48,282 nucleotides of DNA from Azospirillum sp. B4 (lineage in GTDB: Bacteria; Pseudomonadota; Alphaproteobacteria; Azospirillales; Azospirillaceae): contig NZ_BACU01000323.1 of the NCBI RefSeq assembly GCF_000333275.1, forward strand, positions 1 through 48,282. Direction: 5' to 3'. Below are positions 1 through 9,690 of this stretch, piece after piece. A model generated the notes under the pieces. The model was not told where the DNA came from and did not search any database. It saw nothing but the letters and a program-made list of their open reading frames with translations. Within the stretch, counting starts at the first letter, position 1, and the number at the start of each line of letters is the position of its first letter. The translations under genes were made by a program, and so were the position numbers.

Positions 1-1629
1 CGACATGCGGCGGGGGGAGAAGCCGGCGGGATCCGTCCCCTTTTGCTCCGCCCCCTTTTGCTCCACCGGGGTTGCCGCCACCGGTTCCGCCACCGCCTCC
101 TCCGGCGCGTTCTCACGCATGTAGGCGACGAAGGCGTCGTCCAGGCTGGCGGCGTCCTTGGCCCGGCGCAGGTCATCGGGCGCGCCCACGGCCAGCACGC
201 GGCCGGCCTGCATGAAGGCCACGCGGTCGCAGCGCGCGGCCTCGTTCATGTAGTGGGTGGAGACGAAGATGGTCACACCCTGGTCGCGCGACAGGGTGGT
301 CAGCTGCCGCCAGAAGGCGTCGCGCGCCACCGGGTCCACGCCCGACGTGGGCTCATCCAGGATCAGCACTTCCGGCCTGTGCAGGACCGACACGGCCAGG
401 GACAGGCGCTGGCGCACGCCCAGGGGCAGGCTGTCGGCCAGCGCCGGCAAATAGGGCGCCAGGCCGAAATCGGCCACCACCTCGGCCACGCGGGCTTGCG
501 CCACGTCGCCGGTCAGGCCGAACAGGGTGGCGTGCAGGTCCAGGTTCTGCGCTACCGACAGGTCGCCGTAGAGGGAGAAGGATTGCGCCATGTAGCCCAC
601 CCGCCGGCGGGTGGCCAGGTCGCCGGGGTCGACCGCCTGGCCGAACAGCAGCGGCGTGCCGGCGCTGGCCGGCAGCAGGCCGGTCAGCATCTTCATGGTG
701 GTGGTCTTGCCGCAGCCGTTGGAACCCAGGAAGCCGAAGATCTCCCCCTTGGGGATGGCGAAGCTGACGCGGTCCACGGCGACGAAGTCGCCAAAGCGCC
801 GCGTCAGGTCGCGCGCCTCGATGGCGATGGGCCGGCCGGGGGGCAGCGGGGGCACCGCGGTGGCCGCGTCGGGACCGCGCCGGTCGGCCGGCAGCAGGGC
901 CACGAAGCAGGATTCCAGGTCGGCGGTGCCCGTGCGGGCCATGAGGTCGGCGGGGGAGCCGTCGGCCAGGATGCGGCCGCCGTCCATCATAACCGCCCGG
1001 TCGAAGCGCTGGGCCTCATCCATGTAGGAGGTGGCGACCAGCAGCGTCATGCCCGGCCGTTCGGACCGTATGCTGTCGATCAGGTCCCAGAACTGCCGGC
1101 GCGACAGGGGGTCGACACCGGTGGTCGGCTCATCCAGGATCAGCAGGTCGGGGTCGTGGATCAGGGCGCAGCACAGGCCCAGCTTCTGCCGCATGCCGCC
1201 GGACAGCTTGCCCGCCGGCCGGTCGGGGAAGGGGGCCAGGCCGGTGGCGGCCAGCAGGTGGTGGATGCGCCGGCCGCGCTCCTCGGCCCCCTGGCCGAAC
1301 AGCTTGCCGAAGAACTCCAGGTTCTCCCGCACCGACAGGTCGGGATAAAGGTTGCGGCCCAGGCCCTGGGGCATGAAGGCGACGCGGGGCTGCAACCGCC
1401 GCCGGTCGGCCCCGCGCGCCATGTCGCCGCCCAGCACCGCCAGCCCGCCCTGCTGCAGACGCTTGGCCCCGGCGATCAGGCCCAGCAGGGTGGACTTGCC
1501 CACCCCATCGGGGCCGATCAGGGCCAGGCTGCCGCCGGCCGTCACCGACAGCTCCACGGCATCCAGCGCCCGCGTGCGGCCATAGCGGTGGCTGACGCCC
1601 GCCACCCGTACCGCGACGCCCGCCGTCAT
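1..1629 (-). CDS. rbbA: RbbA-type ABC transporter, two ATPase domains (3' end outside window)
   Basis: The reading frame on the minus strand is open from an ATG at 1629 to the left edge (543 codons seen). It carries two ABC ATPase domains. The first has Walker [10 protein letters not shown] near residue 38, signature LSGGMRQK and Walker [14 protein letters not shown]. The second has Walker [10 protein letters not shown] near residue 301, a weak signature LPLGVRQR and Walker [13 protein letters not shown]. After the second ATPase the chain continues with a Glu/Lys-rich linker into FSPRRMS, where RbbA proteins begin their ABC-2 membrane domain; that part lies outside the window. The ATG overlaps the stop of the HlyD gene (ATGA), so the two are translationally coupled, as in the E. 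coli yhiI-rbbA-yhhJ cluster. RbbA was described as a ribosome-associated ATPase, but the membrane domain and adaptor partner argue for export. The family call is firm; the substrate is unknown. Confidence 0.88.
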   Translation of the reverse strand, partial: MTAGVAVRVAGVSHRYGRTRALDAVELSVTAGGSLALIGPDGVGKSTLLGLIAGAKRLQQGGLAVLGGDMARGADRRRLQPRVAFMPQGLGRNLYPDLSVRENLEFFGKLFGQGAEERGRRIHHLLAATGLAPFPDRPAGKLSGGMRQKLGLCCALIHDPDLLILDEPTTGVDPLSRRQFWDLIDSIRSERPGMTLLVATSYMDEAQRFDRAVMMDGGRILADGSPADLMARTGTADLESCFVALLPADRRGPDAATAVPPLPPGRPIAIEARDLTRRFGDFVAVDRVSFAIPKGEIFGFLGSNGCGKTTTMKMLTGLLPASAGTPLLFGQAVDPGDLATRRRVGYMAQSFSLYGDLSVAQNLDLHATLFGLTGDVAQARVAEVVADFGLAPYLPALADSLPLGVRQRLSLAVSVLHRPEVLILDEPTSGVDPVARDAFWRQLTTLSRDQGVTIFVSTHYMNEAARCDRVAFMQAGRVLAVGAPDDLRRAKDAASLDDAFVAYMRENAPEEAVAEPVAATPVEQKGAEQKGTDPAGFSPRRMS

Positions 1630-2627
1630 TTGGTCGCCGTCGGGGTTGTGGTCAGGCGCGATTGCAGCCAGGCGGGCCAGGTGGCCTGCGCGTCCAGGCG
1701 GACGTAAGCCGTACCGCTGACGCCGGTCTTCACCTGCTCGATATGGCCGGTCACCAGGGCCTGGGGCACGCGGGCCTTCAGGCGGAACATCATGCGGTCG
1801 CGCTCCGCCCGGGTTTCCACCTGCTTGGGTGTGAACTGGGCTTTGGGCGCCACGAAGCTGACGGAAGCCGGGATGGCCAGGCCGGGCAGGGCGTCCAGCA
1901 ACAGGCGCACCTCCGCCCCCAGCGCCACGCGGTTGGCGTACTCGGTCGGCAGGAAGAAGGTCATGTAGACGTCGGACAGGTCCAGCAGGGTGGCGACCTT
2001 GCCGCCGGCGCCCAGCATCTCCCCCGGCTGGGCCAGCTTGTACAGGATGCGGCCCGTCACCGGCGCCTTCAGGATGCCGTCGTCGGCCAGGTCGCGCATG
2101 CGGTCGGCGTCGGCCTCCGCCGCGTGGATGGCCTCGTCCGCGGCGCTCAGGCCGCTTTTGGCCGATTGCAGGGCGGCACCGGCGCTGCGCTGCTGGTTGC
2201 GGTTGGTGTCCACCCGCTGCTGCGAGACGTTGCCCCGCTCGAACAGCTCGGTCGCGCGCTTCATTTCCTTGTTGGCCAGGTCCAGGTCGCTCTGCCGCTG
2301 CACCACCAGGGCCGCCGCCTGGTCGCGGGTCTTGCGCGCCTGGGCCAGGGCCGCCTGGGCGGCGCGGGACTGCGCCTGCACGTCGCGCACGTCCAGCTTG
2401 GCCAGCACGGCGCCGGCCTGCACCAACTGCCCCTCTTCGAACTCGATGGACAGGACGCGGGCGGCGTACTTGGCGGCGATGTCCACCTCCTGCGCCTCGA
2501 TCCGCCCATCGGCGGAGACGAAGCCTGCCGGCAGCTTATTGCCCTGGGACCGCTGCCAGTACACGTAACCGCCGCCGGCCGCACCGGCCAGCAGGATCAG
2601 CACCAGCAGGAACCTGAGGAAACGCAT
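1626..2627 (-). CDS. HlyD-family membrane fusion protein (YhiI-like)
   Basis: This 333-residue periplasmic adaptor has an N-terminal hydrophobic anchor (about residues 3-24) followed by a biotinyl-lipoyl-like half ([17 protein letters not shown]), a long Ala/Gln-rich coiled coil (about 85-190) and the second lipoyl half with the LKAPVTGRI motif. The C-terminal beta-barrel follows. It resembles E. coli YhiI, the partner of RbbA, and would link the inner-membrane transporter to an outer-membrane channel not encoded here. Its stop overlaps the rbbA start, and its own start is 16 bases after the upstream metallo-beta-lactamase gene, so all are probably on one transcript. The substrate cannot be inferred from sequence. 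Confidence 0.9.
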   Translation of the reverse strand: MRFLRFLLVLILLAGAAGGGYVYWQRSQGNKLPAGFVSADGRIEAQEVDIAAKYAARVLSIEFEEGQLVQAGAVLAKLDVRDVQAQSRAAQAALAQARKTRDQAAALVVQRQSDLDLANKEMKRATELFERGNVSQQRVDTNRNQQRSAGAALQSAKSGLSAADEAIHAAEADADRMRDLADDGILKAPVTGRILYKLAQPGEMLGAGGKVATLLDLSDVYMTFFLPTEYANRVALGAEVRLLLDALPGLAIPASVSFVAPKAQFTPKQVETRAERDRMMFRLKARVPQALVTGHIEQVKTGVSGTAYVRLDAQATWPAWLQSRLTTTPTATK

Positions 2628-2643
2628 GGGATGGTGCTCCTAT

Positions 2644-4257
2644 TCAATGGCCGGCGGCTTCAGGGGTCTGCGGCGGGGCGGGCGCCTTCAGCAGGGCCGC
2701 CATCTGGCGCAGCAGCGTCAGGCGCTGGGCGTCGTCGCCTTGGCGCAGGCGCTCGCTCAGGTCCAGCACGGTGCGGGCGTAGAGGTTGTGCCAATCCTCC
2801 TCCGGCACGGTGGCCAGGCGCGGCTTGGCGGGGGCCACCCTTTCGGCGTGCCCAGGCCGCAGCACGATGGTGTCATCCAACTGCGGCTGGTGGATGGGGA
2901 CGGATAGGCCGCTGGCGGTCATGGTGGTGGCCAGGACGTCGGCCAGCGCCTGGCGGGGTGCGGTCTCGCCATGCATCAGCGCCACCCCGCCGCGGATGGG
3001 GCCGCGCGCCGCCAGCCAGGCCAGCAGGGCCGCCTGGTCGGCATGGCCGGAATAGCTGTCCAGGGTGCGGATGCGGGCGTGGACCTCGATCTCCTCCCCA
3101 TGGATGCGGACATGGCTGGCGCCTTCCACCAGGATGCGGCCCAGGGTGCCCGGCGCCTGGTACCCTACGAACAGGACGGTGGCGTTGCGCTGCCACAGGT
3201 GGTTCTTCAGGTGGTGGCGGATGCGGCCGGCGTCGCACATGCCGCTGGCGGCCATGATGATGGCGCCACCGCCCAGGCGGTTCAGGCGCTTGCTGCCCTC
3301 CACCGCGGTGATCGGGTGGAAATAGGGCCGGTCGAAGGGGTTGGCGACGGCGGCGTGGTTGATGGTGGGCAGGTGCTGGCGGAACACCTCCGTCACGTTC
3401 ACGGCCAGGGGGCTGTCCAGGAAGATGTCGGTGCGCGGCAGCGCGCCATCGTCGATCAGCCGGTCCAGGTCGTACAGAAGCTCCTGCGTCCGCTCCACCG
3501 CGAACACGGGGATCAGCAGGACGCCACCGGTCTTCAGCGCCGCCTGGACCTCCTCGCCCAGCTGGCGCCGCCGTTCGTCGTTGTCCACCGGCGGGCGGAC
3601 CGTGCCGCCGTAGGTGGACTCGCAGAACACCCAGTCCACCCCGGCCGGGCCCTCGGGCAGGCCGTGGAAGGGCTTGTCGCCCGGGCCCAGGTCGCCGGAG
3701 AACAGCAGCGTCTGCTCCCCGCCATCGCCCGCCACCCTGACCTCCACCGAGGCGGAACCCAGCAGGTGGCCGGCGTCCCAGAAGCGGATCCGCACACCGC
3801 GCATCACCTCCACCCAGATGCCGTAGTCAGCGGCCTCCAATTGCTCCAGGCAGGCTTCCGCGTCCTTGCGGGTGTAGATGGGCTGAACCTCCGCCCGGCC
3901 GCGCTGGCGGTTGCGGTGGTTCAGGTGCATGACCTCGCTTTCCTGGATGAAGCCGCTGTCCGGCAGCATGAAGGTCAGCAGGTCACGGGTGCCGCTGGTG
4001 CAATGGATGCGGCCCTTGAAGCCCTGGCGGCACAGCTTGGGCACCAGGCCGCTGTGATCGATATGGGCGTGGGTCAGCACCAGGGCCGCCGGCTCGCGCA
4101 CGTCAAAGGGGAAGTCGCGGTAGTTCAGCTCCTTGACCGTCTTGGGGCCCTGAAACAGGCCGCAGTCGATCAGCAGGGTGCCGCCGTCGTGGCGGATCAG
4201 GGTGCAGGACCCGGTGACGGTGCCGGCGGCGCCGTGGAAGGTGACGGTGGGGATCAT
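2644..4257 (-). CDS. Metallo-beta-lactamase/beta-CASP family hydrolase (YSH1-like)
   Basis: The 537-residue protein starts with MIPTVTFHGAAGTVTGSC and carries the metal-binding motif HAHIDHSG (about residue 65), a later HLLGS histidine, the beta-CASP segment (DSPLAVNVTEVFRQ) and the C-terminal LDSYSGHADQAAL motif with the last metal-binding histidine. This is the architecture of bacterial homologues of mRNA 3'-processing exonucleases (COG1236), which bind two zinc ions and act on RNA. Whether this one is a nuclease is inferred from the family. It lies 19 bases after the LOG-family gene and 16 before the HlyD gene, all on the minus strand. A C-terminal tail of about 80 residues after the RMMBL-like region has no motif I recognise. 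Confidence 0.88.
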   Translation of the reverse strand: MIPTVTFHGAAGTVTGSCTLIRHDGGTLLIDCGLFQGPKTVKELNYRDFPFDVREPAALVLTHAHIDHSGLVPKLCRQGFKGRIHCTSGTRDLLTFMLPDSGFIQESEVMHLNHRNRQRGRAEVQPIYTRKDAEACLEQLEAADYGIWVEVMRGVRIRFWDAGHLLGSASVEVRVAGDGGEQTLLFSGDLGPGDKPFHGLPEGPAGVDWVFCESTYGGTVRPPVDNDERRRQLGEEVQAALKTGGVLLIPVFAVERTQELLYDLDRLIDDGALPRTDIFLDSPLAVNVTEVFRQHLPTINHAAVANPFDRPYFHPITAVEGSKRLNRLGGGAIIMAASGMCDAGRIRHHLKNHLWQRNATVLFVGYQAPGTLGRILVEGASHVRIHGEEIEVHARIRTLDSYSGHADQAALLAWLAARGPIRGGVALMHGETAPRQALADVLATTMTASGLSVPIHQPQLDDTIVLRPGHAERVAPAKPRLATVPEEDWHNLYARTVLDLSERLRQGDDAQRLTLLRQMAALLKAPAPPQTPEAAGH

Positions 4258-4276
4258 GTGGCAGGCCTTTAAACGA

Positions 4277-5116
4277 TCAGGCGGGGACTGAAGCGGTTGC
4301 GCACGGGTCGGCCGGCACCTTCAGCCCATGGTCCAGCAGGGCGCGCCACAGGCCGGCGGCGTCGTTGGCGAAGGTGAACAGCTCCAGGTCGGCTGACGAA
4401 ACCATGCCGGTCTTGGCCAGGACCGCGAAGTCCAGGATGCGGGACCAGTAGACCTTGTCCATCAGCACCACGGGTATGGGCGGGGACTTGCCCGTCTGGC
4501 GCAGGGTCAGGATCTCGAACATCTCATCCAGGGTGCCGAAGCCGCCGGGGAAGATCACCAGGCCGGCCGCGCGCATGGCGAAGTGCAGCTTGCGCATGGC
4601 GAAGTAGTGGAACTGGAAGGTCAGGTCCGGCGTGGTGTAGGGGTTGGGCTGCTGCTCATGGGGCAGGGCGATGTTGAAGCCGATGCTGGGCGCGCCGGCC
4701 TCCCATGCGCCGCGGTTCACCGCCGCCATCAGCCCGCCGCCGCCGCCGGTGGCGATGACGTTGTCCCGGACGCCGGACCGTCCATCCAGCGCGCCGCCCC
4801 GCAGGGACGCCAGCCGGCCGAAGGCCCGCGCCTCCTCGTACCACCGCGCCGCGCTGGGGAACTGGGCCAGGCGCGCCGCCTCTTCCTCCGTGATCGGACC
4901 CGTGGCCGGGTCGCGCACGCGCGCGCTGCCGAACGTCACCAGCGTGGACCGCACACCCCAGGCGCGCAGCCCCTCCTCCGCCTTTTCGTATTCCAACATC
5001 AGGCGGGCGCCGCGCATGCTGTCGCCCATCAGGAAATCCCGGTCCAGGGCGGGCAGGCGATAGGCTGGTGACGATGTCTGTGCCCGGTTGGCGGGAAAGG
5101 GGGCGTCGCGGGACAT
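4277..5116 (-). CDS. LOG-family nucleotide/cytokinin-riboside monophosphate hydrolase
   Basis: The LOG signature PGGFGTLDE is present with the upstream GGGGGLMAAVNRGA motif, which together bind the ribose-phosphate and place the catalytic glutamate. Family members cleave the N-glycosidic bond of nucleoside 5'-monophosphates (cytokinin activation in some, nucleotide recycling in others). A longer frame opens at 5179, but I prefer the ATG at 5116 because AAGGA lies 11 bases upstream and the first 21 residues of the longer form show no conserved feature; the protein is then 279 residues, beginning MSRDAPFPANRAQ. It is the first gene of the LOG, beta-CASP, HlyD, RbbA cluster. The substrate is uncertain. 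Confidence 0.88.
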   Translation of the reverse strand: MSRDAPFPANRAQTSSPAYRLPALDRDFLMGDSMRGARLMLEYEKAEEGLRAWGVRSTLVTFGSARVRDPATGPITEEEAARLAQFPSAARWYEEARAFGRLASLRGGALDGRSGVRDNVIATGGGGGLMAAVNRGAWEAGAPSIGFNIALPHEQQPNPYTTPDLTFQFHYFAMRKLHFAMRAAGLVIFPGGFGTLDEMFEILTLRQTGKSPPIPVVLMDKVYWSRILDFAVLAKTGMVSSADLELFTFANDAAGLWRALLDHGLKVPADPCATASVPA

Positions 5117-5463
5117 GATGGAAAACATCCTTGTCACAAAACGCACGGAACTCAACGGGCTAGCGCCCCACCCGTGCATGACCTAACCATTCACCATCTT
5201 GGCCATTGTCAAAATGATTCACCTCAATTGGCGGAACGGAGGCTTGGCGGAACAGGGTGGCGACGTGAAGAAGCATGCTGCTACCGCCACCGGCAATGGG
5301 CATAGGCCCTTTTTCGTCCTTGCGCCCGGCGGCCGCGGCGGGCGCTTATGACGGGCTTGCGCGCCAACGGTTTACAGGGTGGCCGGCCATCCGGCCACGG
5401 CGCGGGGGCGGGGAAATCGCAGGTTGGCCGCGCGGCGCCGCGGGCTGGGTTTTGGAGGGGCAT
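5117..5463. other. Divergent intergenic region
   Basis: This gap of about 350 bases lies between the minus-strand LOG operon and the plus-strand chemosensory kinase. It begins AT-richer (5185-5230, a plausible promoter zone for either side) and then becomes GC-rich. An open frame reaches back to 5275 in the kinase frame, but I see no conserved domain in it. I recognise no gene or RNA here. Confidence 0.5.
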
Positions 5464-8400
5464 GTGGAGTTGGTGACCGATCCGCCGATCGTCGGCATCG
5501 GGGCGTCGGCGGGCGGGGTGAAGGCGCTTCAGGCCTTCTTCGAGGCGCTGCCGGATGAGCCCAACGCCGCCTTCGTCGTGGTGATCCACCTGAACCCGGA
5601 AAAGCGCAGCGAACTCGCCGCCATCCTGTCCACGCGCACCCGCATGCCGGTGTCGCAGGTCGCGGACAAGGTGCACCTGCGCAACAACCATGTGTATGTG
5701 ATCGCGCCCGACAGCGCGCTCAATATCGCCGACCACATGATCTCGGCGTTGCCTTTCGATGAGCCGCGGGCCAAGCGGGCGCCGATCGACCTGTTCTTCC
5801 GGTCGCTGGCGGCGCAGCACAGCGACGGCTTCGCCATCATCCTGACGGGCGCCGGCGCGGATGGCGCCCTGGGCGTGCGGGCGATAAAGGAGGTGGGCGG
5901 CATCGTCCTGGTGCAGGACCCGGACGAGGCGGAGTTCGCCTCCATGCCGCGCAACGCCATCGCCACCGACGCCGCCGACTTCGTCCTGCCGGTCCGCGAC
6001 CTGGCGCGGCAACTGGCGGAGCTGCTGAAGCACAAGGGCCAGGACGCCGACCCGCTGATCCCGGACAGCGAAGACGAGATGGTGCGCCGCATCCTGTCCC
6101 ACGTCCGCGTGCGCGTGGGCCACGACTTCAGCCAGTACAAGCGGGCGACCATCACCCGGCGCATCGCCCGGCGCATGCAGGTCAGCCAGCAGGACACGCT
6201 GCCCGCCTATCACGTCTACCTGCGCGAACATGCGAACGAGGCGCAGGCCCTGTTCGCGGATTTCCTGATTTCCGTCACCACCTTCTTCCGCGACAAATGG
6301 GCCTTCGAGCAGCTGGCCACCCTGGTCATCCCCCAGCTGTTCGAGGGGAAGGAGGCGGCGAGCAGTATCCGCATCTGGGTCCCGGCCTGCGCCACGGGGG
6401 AGGAGGCCTACACCATCGGCATCCTGCTGCTGGAGGAGGCCGCGCGCCGCGACGTGCGCCCGGAAATCCAGGTGTTCGGCTCCGACCTGGATACCGACGC
6501 GCTGGCGGTCGCGCGGGAGGGGTGTTACGCCGCCGACATCGACAGCGACATCAGCGCGGAACGCCTGGCCCGGTTTTTCCAGCGCGAGGGCGACAACTAC
6601 CGCGTCCGGCGCGAACTGCGCGACGTGGTCATGTTCGCCAGTCATAGCATCCTGCGCGATCCGCCCTTCGCCCGGGTGGACATGGTGTCCTGCCGTAACC
6701 TGCTGATCTACCTGGACCGGGATCTGCAGCACCAGGTCTGCACCACGTTCCATTATGCCCTGAACCCAGGCGGCTTCCTGTTCCTGGGGGCGTCGGAAAG
6801 CGCCGACAATCCACCGGGACTGTTCCGCGCGGTGGACCGGGAGTCCCGCATCTATCGCATGGTGCCCAACACCGGCGAACGCCGCACGGCCCTGCCCATC
6901 CTGCCCGGCACCCACCATTCCGCGACCGCCCGGGCGGCCGCACCCCACCGGCTGTCAGGCCCCAGCAGCGATGTCGCCTTGCACCGCCAGATGCTGGAAC
7001 GGGTGGCGCCGCCCAGCATGCTGGTGGATGAGACGCACCGCGCCATCCATCTGTCGGAAACCGCCGGCCGCTTTCTCCAGCCCTCGGGCGGGCCGGTCAC
7101 CACGGTCGCCACCGACATGGTGCGGCCGGAACTGCGCTTCGACCTGGAGGCGGCGCTGCACCGTGCCTTCGACCGGGGTGAAACCACCCTCAGCCGGCCG
7201 CTGGTGGTCCGCTTCGACGGCGCCCCGCAGCGCATCTACCTGCAGGTGAAGCCGGTGCTGGAGGAGGGCGACCCCGGCCGCTACGCCCTGGTGCTGTTCA
7301 TCGAGGGGGAAGCGGTGCGGGCGGACGGCGACGACGCGGAGGCGGCGGACAACCGTGAACCCGCCAATGAAACCATCCGGCACCTGCAGGAAGAGCTGCA
7401 GCTGGCCCAGAGCCGCCTGCGCGCCACGCGGGAGGAGTCGGAGGCGGCGAACGAGGAATTGCGCGCCGCCAACGAGGAACTGCAGTCCATCAATGAGGAA
7501 TACCGCTCGACGTCGGAGGAGCTGGAGACCAGCAAGGAGGAGCTGCAGTCCACCAACGAGGAACTGCAGACGGTCAACAATGAGCTGAAGCAGAAGCTGA
7601 CCAGCGTCTCGCGTGCCCACAGCGACCTGCAGAACCTGGTGGCGGCGGCGGATTTCGGGACCCTGTTCCTGGACTCGACCCTGCGCATCAAGCGTTTCAC
7701 CCCCCGCGTCACCGAGCTGTTCAACATCACCGCCACCGACGCTGGCCGGCCCATCACGGATTTCACCCACCAGCTGGACTATGACCAGCTGGCCGATCAC
7801 GCCCATGCCGTCCTGCGTGAGCTGACCCTGCTGGAACATGAGGTGCAGAGCCGGGACGGCGGCTGGTACCTGGTACGCATCCGGCCCTATCGCACGGTGG
7901 ACGATCGCATCGACGGTGTCGTCGTCACCTTCGTCGACATCACGGAGCGCCGCCGCGTGGAAGAGGCGCTGCGTGACAGCGAGGCGCGGCTGAAGCAGGA
8001 GATGCGGCTGGTCGAATTCTCCCGCGCGCCCATCTTCGTCTGGGAATATGACGACGGCGCCGTGCAGTGGAACCGGGGCAGCGAGGAACTGTACGGCTAT
8101 TCCCGGGCGGAGGTGTTGGGCCGGGACGTGGCGGCGCTGCTGCGCTCCACCCCGCCCGGGGGCACCTTCGACGCGGTGCGCCAAGCCCTGGCCGACCAGG
8201 GCGTCTGGAGCGGGGAGCTGCAGCACACCACCAAGGATGGCCGGGTGCTGACCGTGGAAAGCCAGATCGAGATGATCAGCGTCGCCGGCCGCCGGCTGGT
8301 GTTGGAGAGCACGCGCGACATCACCGACCAGAAGAAATGGGAACAGCGGCGCCAGCTGCTGCTGGGGGAGTTGCGCCACCGGGTGGGCAACACCCTGGCC

Positions 8401-8952
8401 GTGGTGCAGTCGCTGGCGCGCCAGACCCTGCGGACGTCCGGGTCCAACGACCGCTTCGTGGACCTGTTCGAAGGCCGCCTGACCGCGATGGCCCGCGCCC
8501 ACACCCTGTTGGTGGACGGGCATTGGGAGGGGGCGGAGCTGACGGCCCTGGCCCGCGTGCAACTGGCGGCCTACATGGGCGCTGATCCCCAGCGCTTGCG
8601 GCTGGAGGGGGAGGCGGTGTTGTTGCCGCCCCATCTCGCGACGCCGTTCGGCCTGGTGCTGCACGAACTGGCGACCAACGCCGCCAAGTACGGCGCCTTC
8701 TCCACCGCCGGCGGGCGTGTGCTGCTGAGCTGGACGCGGGGGGAGCGGGACGGGCGGCCCATTCTGGCGGTCAGCTGGCGGGAATTCGGCGGCCCCGTCG
8801 TGGTGGTGCCGGAACGCCAAGGCTTCGGCGGGGTTCTTATAGAGCGCGGACTGCCCGGGGCGGTCGTGGCGCGGCGGTTCGACCCGGCGGGGTTGGTCTG
8901 CACGATCGAGATCGGTCTTGAGGAGGAAGAGCATGATGGTGACGACACGTGA
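5464..8952 (+). CDS. CheB-CheR-PAS-PAS-HWE hybrid histidine kinase
   Basis: This 1162-residue multidomain sensor has, in order, a CheB methylesterase domain (about 6-190; catalytic Ser in GASAGG, His in VVIHLNP, Asp in GAGADGA), a CheR methyltransferase domain (about 205-465; SAM site ACATGEEAYTIG), a Glu/Asn-rich coiled coil (about 635-712), two PAS domains (about 715-835 and 850-955) and an HWE-type kinase (about 960-1160; H-box ELRHRVGNTLAVV, N-box LHELATNAAKYGAFS, then a WREFGGP-type tryptophan motif). No CheB receiver domain is present. I prefer the GTG at 5464, with GGAGG five bases upstream, over the longer frame from 5275. The 3' end overlaps the response regulator gene by 20 bases. 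Such proteins link protein methylation chemistry to phosphorelay signalling; the stimulus is unknown. Confidence 0.92.
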   Translation: MELVTDPPIVGIGASAGGVKALQAFFEALPDEPNAAFVVVIHLNPEKRSELAAILSTRTRMPVSQVADKVHLRNNHVYVIAPDSALNIADHMISALPFDEPRAKRAPIDLFFRSLAAQHSDGFAIILTGAGADGALGVRAIKEVGGIVLVQDPDEAEFASMPRNAIATDAADFVLPVRDLARQLAELLKHKGQDADPLIPDSEDEMVRRILSHVRVRVGHDFSQYKRATITRRIARRMQVSQQDTLPAYHVYLREHANEAQALFADFLISVTTFFRDKWAFEQLATLVIPQLFEGKEAASSIRIWVPACATGEEAYTIGILLLEEAARRDVRPEIQVFGSDLDTDALAVAREGCYAADIDSDISAERLARFFQREGDNYRVRRELRDVVMFASHSILRDPPFARVDMVSCRNLLIYLDRDLQHQVCTTFHYALNPGGFLFLGASESADNPPGLFRAVDRESRIYRMVPNTGERRTALPILPGTHHSATARAAAPHRLSGPSSDVALHRQMLERVAPPSMLVDETHRAIHLSETAGRFLQPSGGPVTTVATDMVRPELRFDLEAALHRAFDRGETTLSRPLVVRFDGAPQRIYLQVKPVLEEGDPGRYALVLFIEGEAVRADGDDAEAADNREPANETIRHLQEELQLAQSRLRATREESEAANEELRAANEELQSINEEYRSTSEELETSKEELQSTNEELQTVNNELKQKLTSVSRAHSDLQNLVAAADFGTLFLDSTLRIKRFTPRVTELFNITATDAGRPITDFTHQLDYDQLADHAHAVLRELTLLEHEVQSRDGGWYLVRIRPYRTVDDRIDGVVVTFVDITERRRVEEALRDSEARLKQEMRLVEFSRAPIFVWEYDDGAVQWNRGSEELYGYSRAEVLGRDVAALLRSTPPGGTFDAVRQALADQGVWSGELQHTTKDGRVLTVESQIEMISVAGRRLVLESTRDITDQKKWEQRRQLLLGELRHRVGNTLAVVQSLARQTLRTSGSNDRFVDLFEGRLTAMARAHTLLVDGHWEGAELTALARVQLAAYMGADPQRLRLEGEAVLLPPHLATPFGLVLHELATNAAKYGAFSTAGGRVLLSWTRGERDGRPILAVSWREFGGPVVVVPERQGFGGVLIERGLPGAVVARRFDPAGLVCTIEIGLEEEEHDGDDT

Positions 8953-9349
8953 TCCAGAGACGCGGGATCCAGATCTGCCCCTGGCCGGCATGTGCATCCT
9001 GGTCGCGGACGATGAGGTGGTGATCGCCCTCAACCTGGAAGAGACGTTCCGCGACGCCGGGGCCGACATCGTCAGCGCCGCCACCGTGCCGCAGGGAATC
9101 ATCGCCGCCCGCACACCGAACCTGACCGCCGCCATCCTGGACGTCAGCCTGGGCCGGGAAACGTCCGAGGCCGTGGCCGACGTGCTGGTGGAGCGGGGGA
9201 TTCCGTTCTGCTTCTACAGCGGCCAGATGCTGTCGCCCCGCATGCAGGCCAAATATCCCGGCGTCCCCGTCCTGACCAAGCCGGTCCGGCAGGAGGCGTT
9301 CCTGACGACCCTCCTGTCGCTGGTCCGCCCGCGGAAGGCCCTGGCCTGA
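8933..9349 (+). CDS. Single-domain response regulator (CheY-like receiver)
   Basis: This protein of about 138 residues is a receiver domain only: acidic pair in ILVADDEVV, phospho-acceptor Asp in AILDVSLG, Ser/Thr position in FYSG and Lys in VLTKPVR. There is no output domain. The ATG at 8933 is preceded by GAGGAGGAAG and lies inside the 3' end of the kinase gene, so coupled translation is expected. Stand-alone receivers paired with HWE kinases often act as phosphate sinks, or in alphaproteobacteria feed the general stress response; which applies here cannot be read from the sequence. Confidence 0.88.
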   Translation: MMVTTRDPETRDPDLPLAGMCILVADDEVVIALNLEETFRDAGADIVSAATVPQGIIAARTPNLTAAILDVSLGRETSEAVADVLVERGIPFCFYSGQMLSPRMQAKYPGVPVLTKPVRQEAFLTTLLSLVRPRKALA

Positions 9350-9395
9350 GGGTTTTACGCGTTCCCCCAGGCGCCCGGTTCCTTCCGGTGCCCGC

Positions 9396-9441
9396 TCCCT
9401 CGTATGCTGGGCGCCAGCATCCGCTGGCTTGGCTGATCCTC
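9396..9441 (-). repeat. Dispersed hairpin repeat, copy R1 (diverged, partial)
   Basis: Read on the minus strand this has AGCCAAG followed by the hairpin GCCAGC-GGAT-GCTGGC (9413-9428) and then a GCCCAGC tail, matching the third hairpin module of the better copies at 15.4, 20.3, 39.3 and 43.6 kb. The first two hairpins of the family are not recognisable here. It lies 47 bases after the response regulator stop. Confidence 0.6.
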
Positions 9442-9521
9442 ACTCTCCCCAACTCGTTGGCAAGTCCCTCCGCGTCGCGGGCGGGGCTGGCTGCCGGCTG
9501 CGCCGCCGGCGCCCTTCCCGA

Positions 9522-9561
9522 TTCATAGCATTGGCAAATGATTAGTGAAATCATTTCGATT
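9522..9561 (+). promoter_or_regulatory. Putative LysR operator A (receptor-transporter promoter)
   Basis: The box TTC-N11-AAA (9522-9538, core ATAGCATTGGC) is followed, 33 bases from its start, by TTCGATT (9555-9561). The same bipartite arrangement with the same spacing occurs at 14142-14181 and, on the minus strand, at 17540-17501. It sits about 130-170 bases upstream of the TonB-dependent receptor start. TN11A-type boxes are typical of LysR-family regulators, and one is encoded 3.5 kb away. Confidence 0.6.
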
Positions 9562-9690
9562 TGACGTGAAATCAGCGGTAATTGAGTAATTCAACATCGA
9601 TTGCGCGTTAACCGATGCCGCATTGAACGGTTCGGGCGTGACCATCGGTGTCGTCCTGGGCCGCCAGGCAAGCCATGCAGTGGGGAGATC

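Noticed and set aside
43-1707. Long plus-strand open frame (554 codons) opposite rbbA, and similar ones at 1662-3257, 5281-6948, 6955-9135, 9859-11964, 17626-19920 and 28726-30942.
   Set aside because: They are antisense shadows in GC-rich DNA: His/Gln/Gly/Arg-rich translations without domains, lying opposite well-recognised genes.
5275-5463. N-terminal extension of the CheB-CheR kinase from 5275.
   Set aside because: The CheB domain begins right after the GTG at 5464, which has a good ribosome site; the extension has no conserved features.
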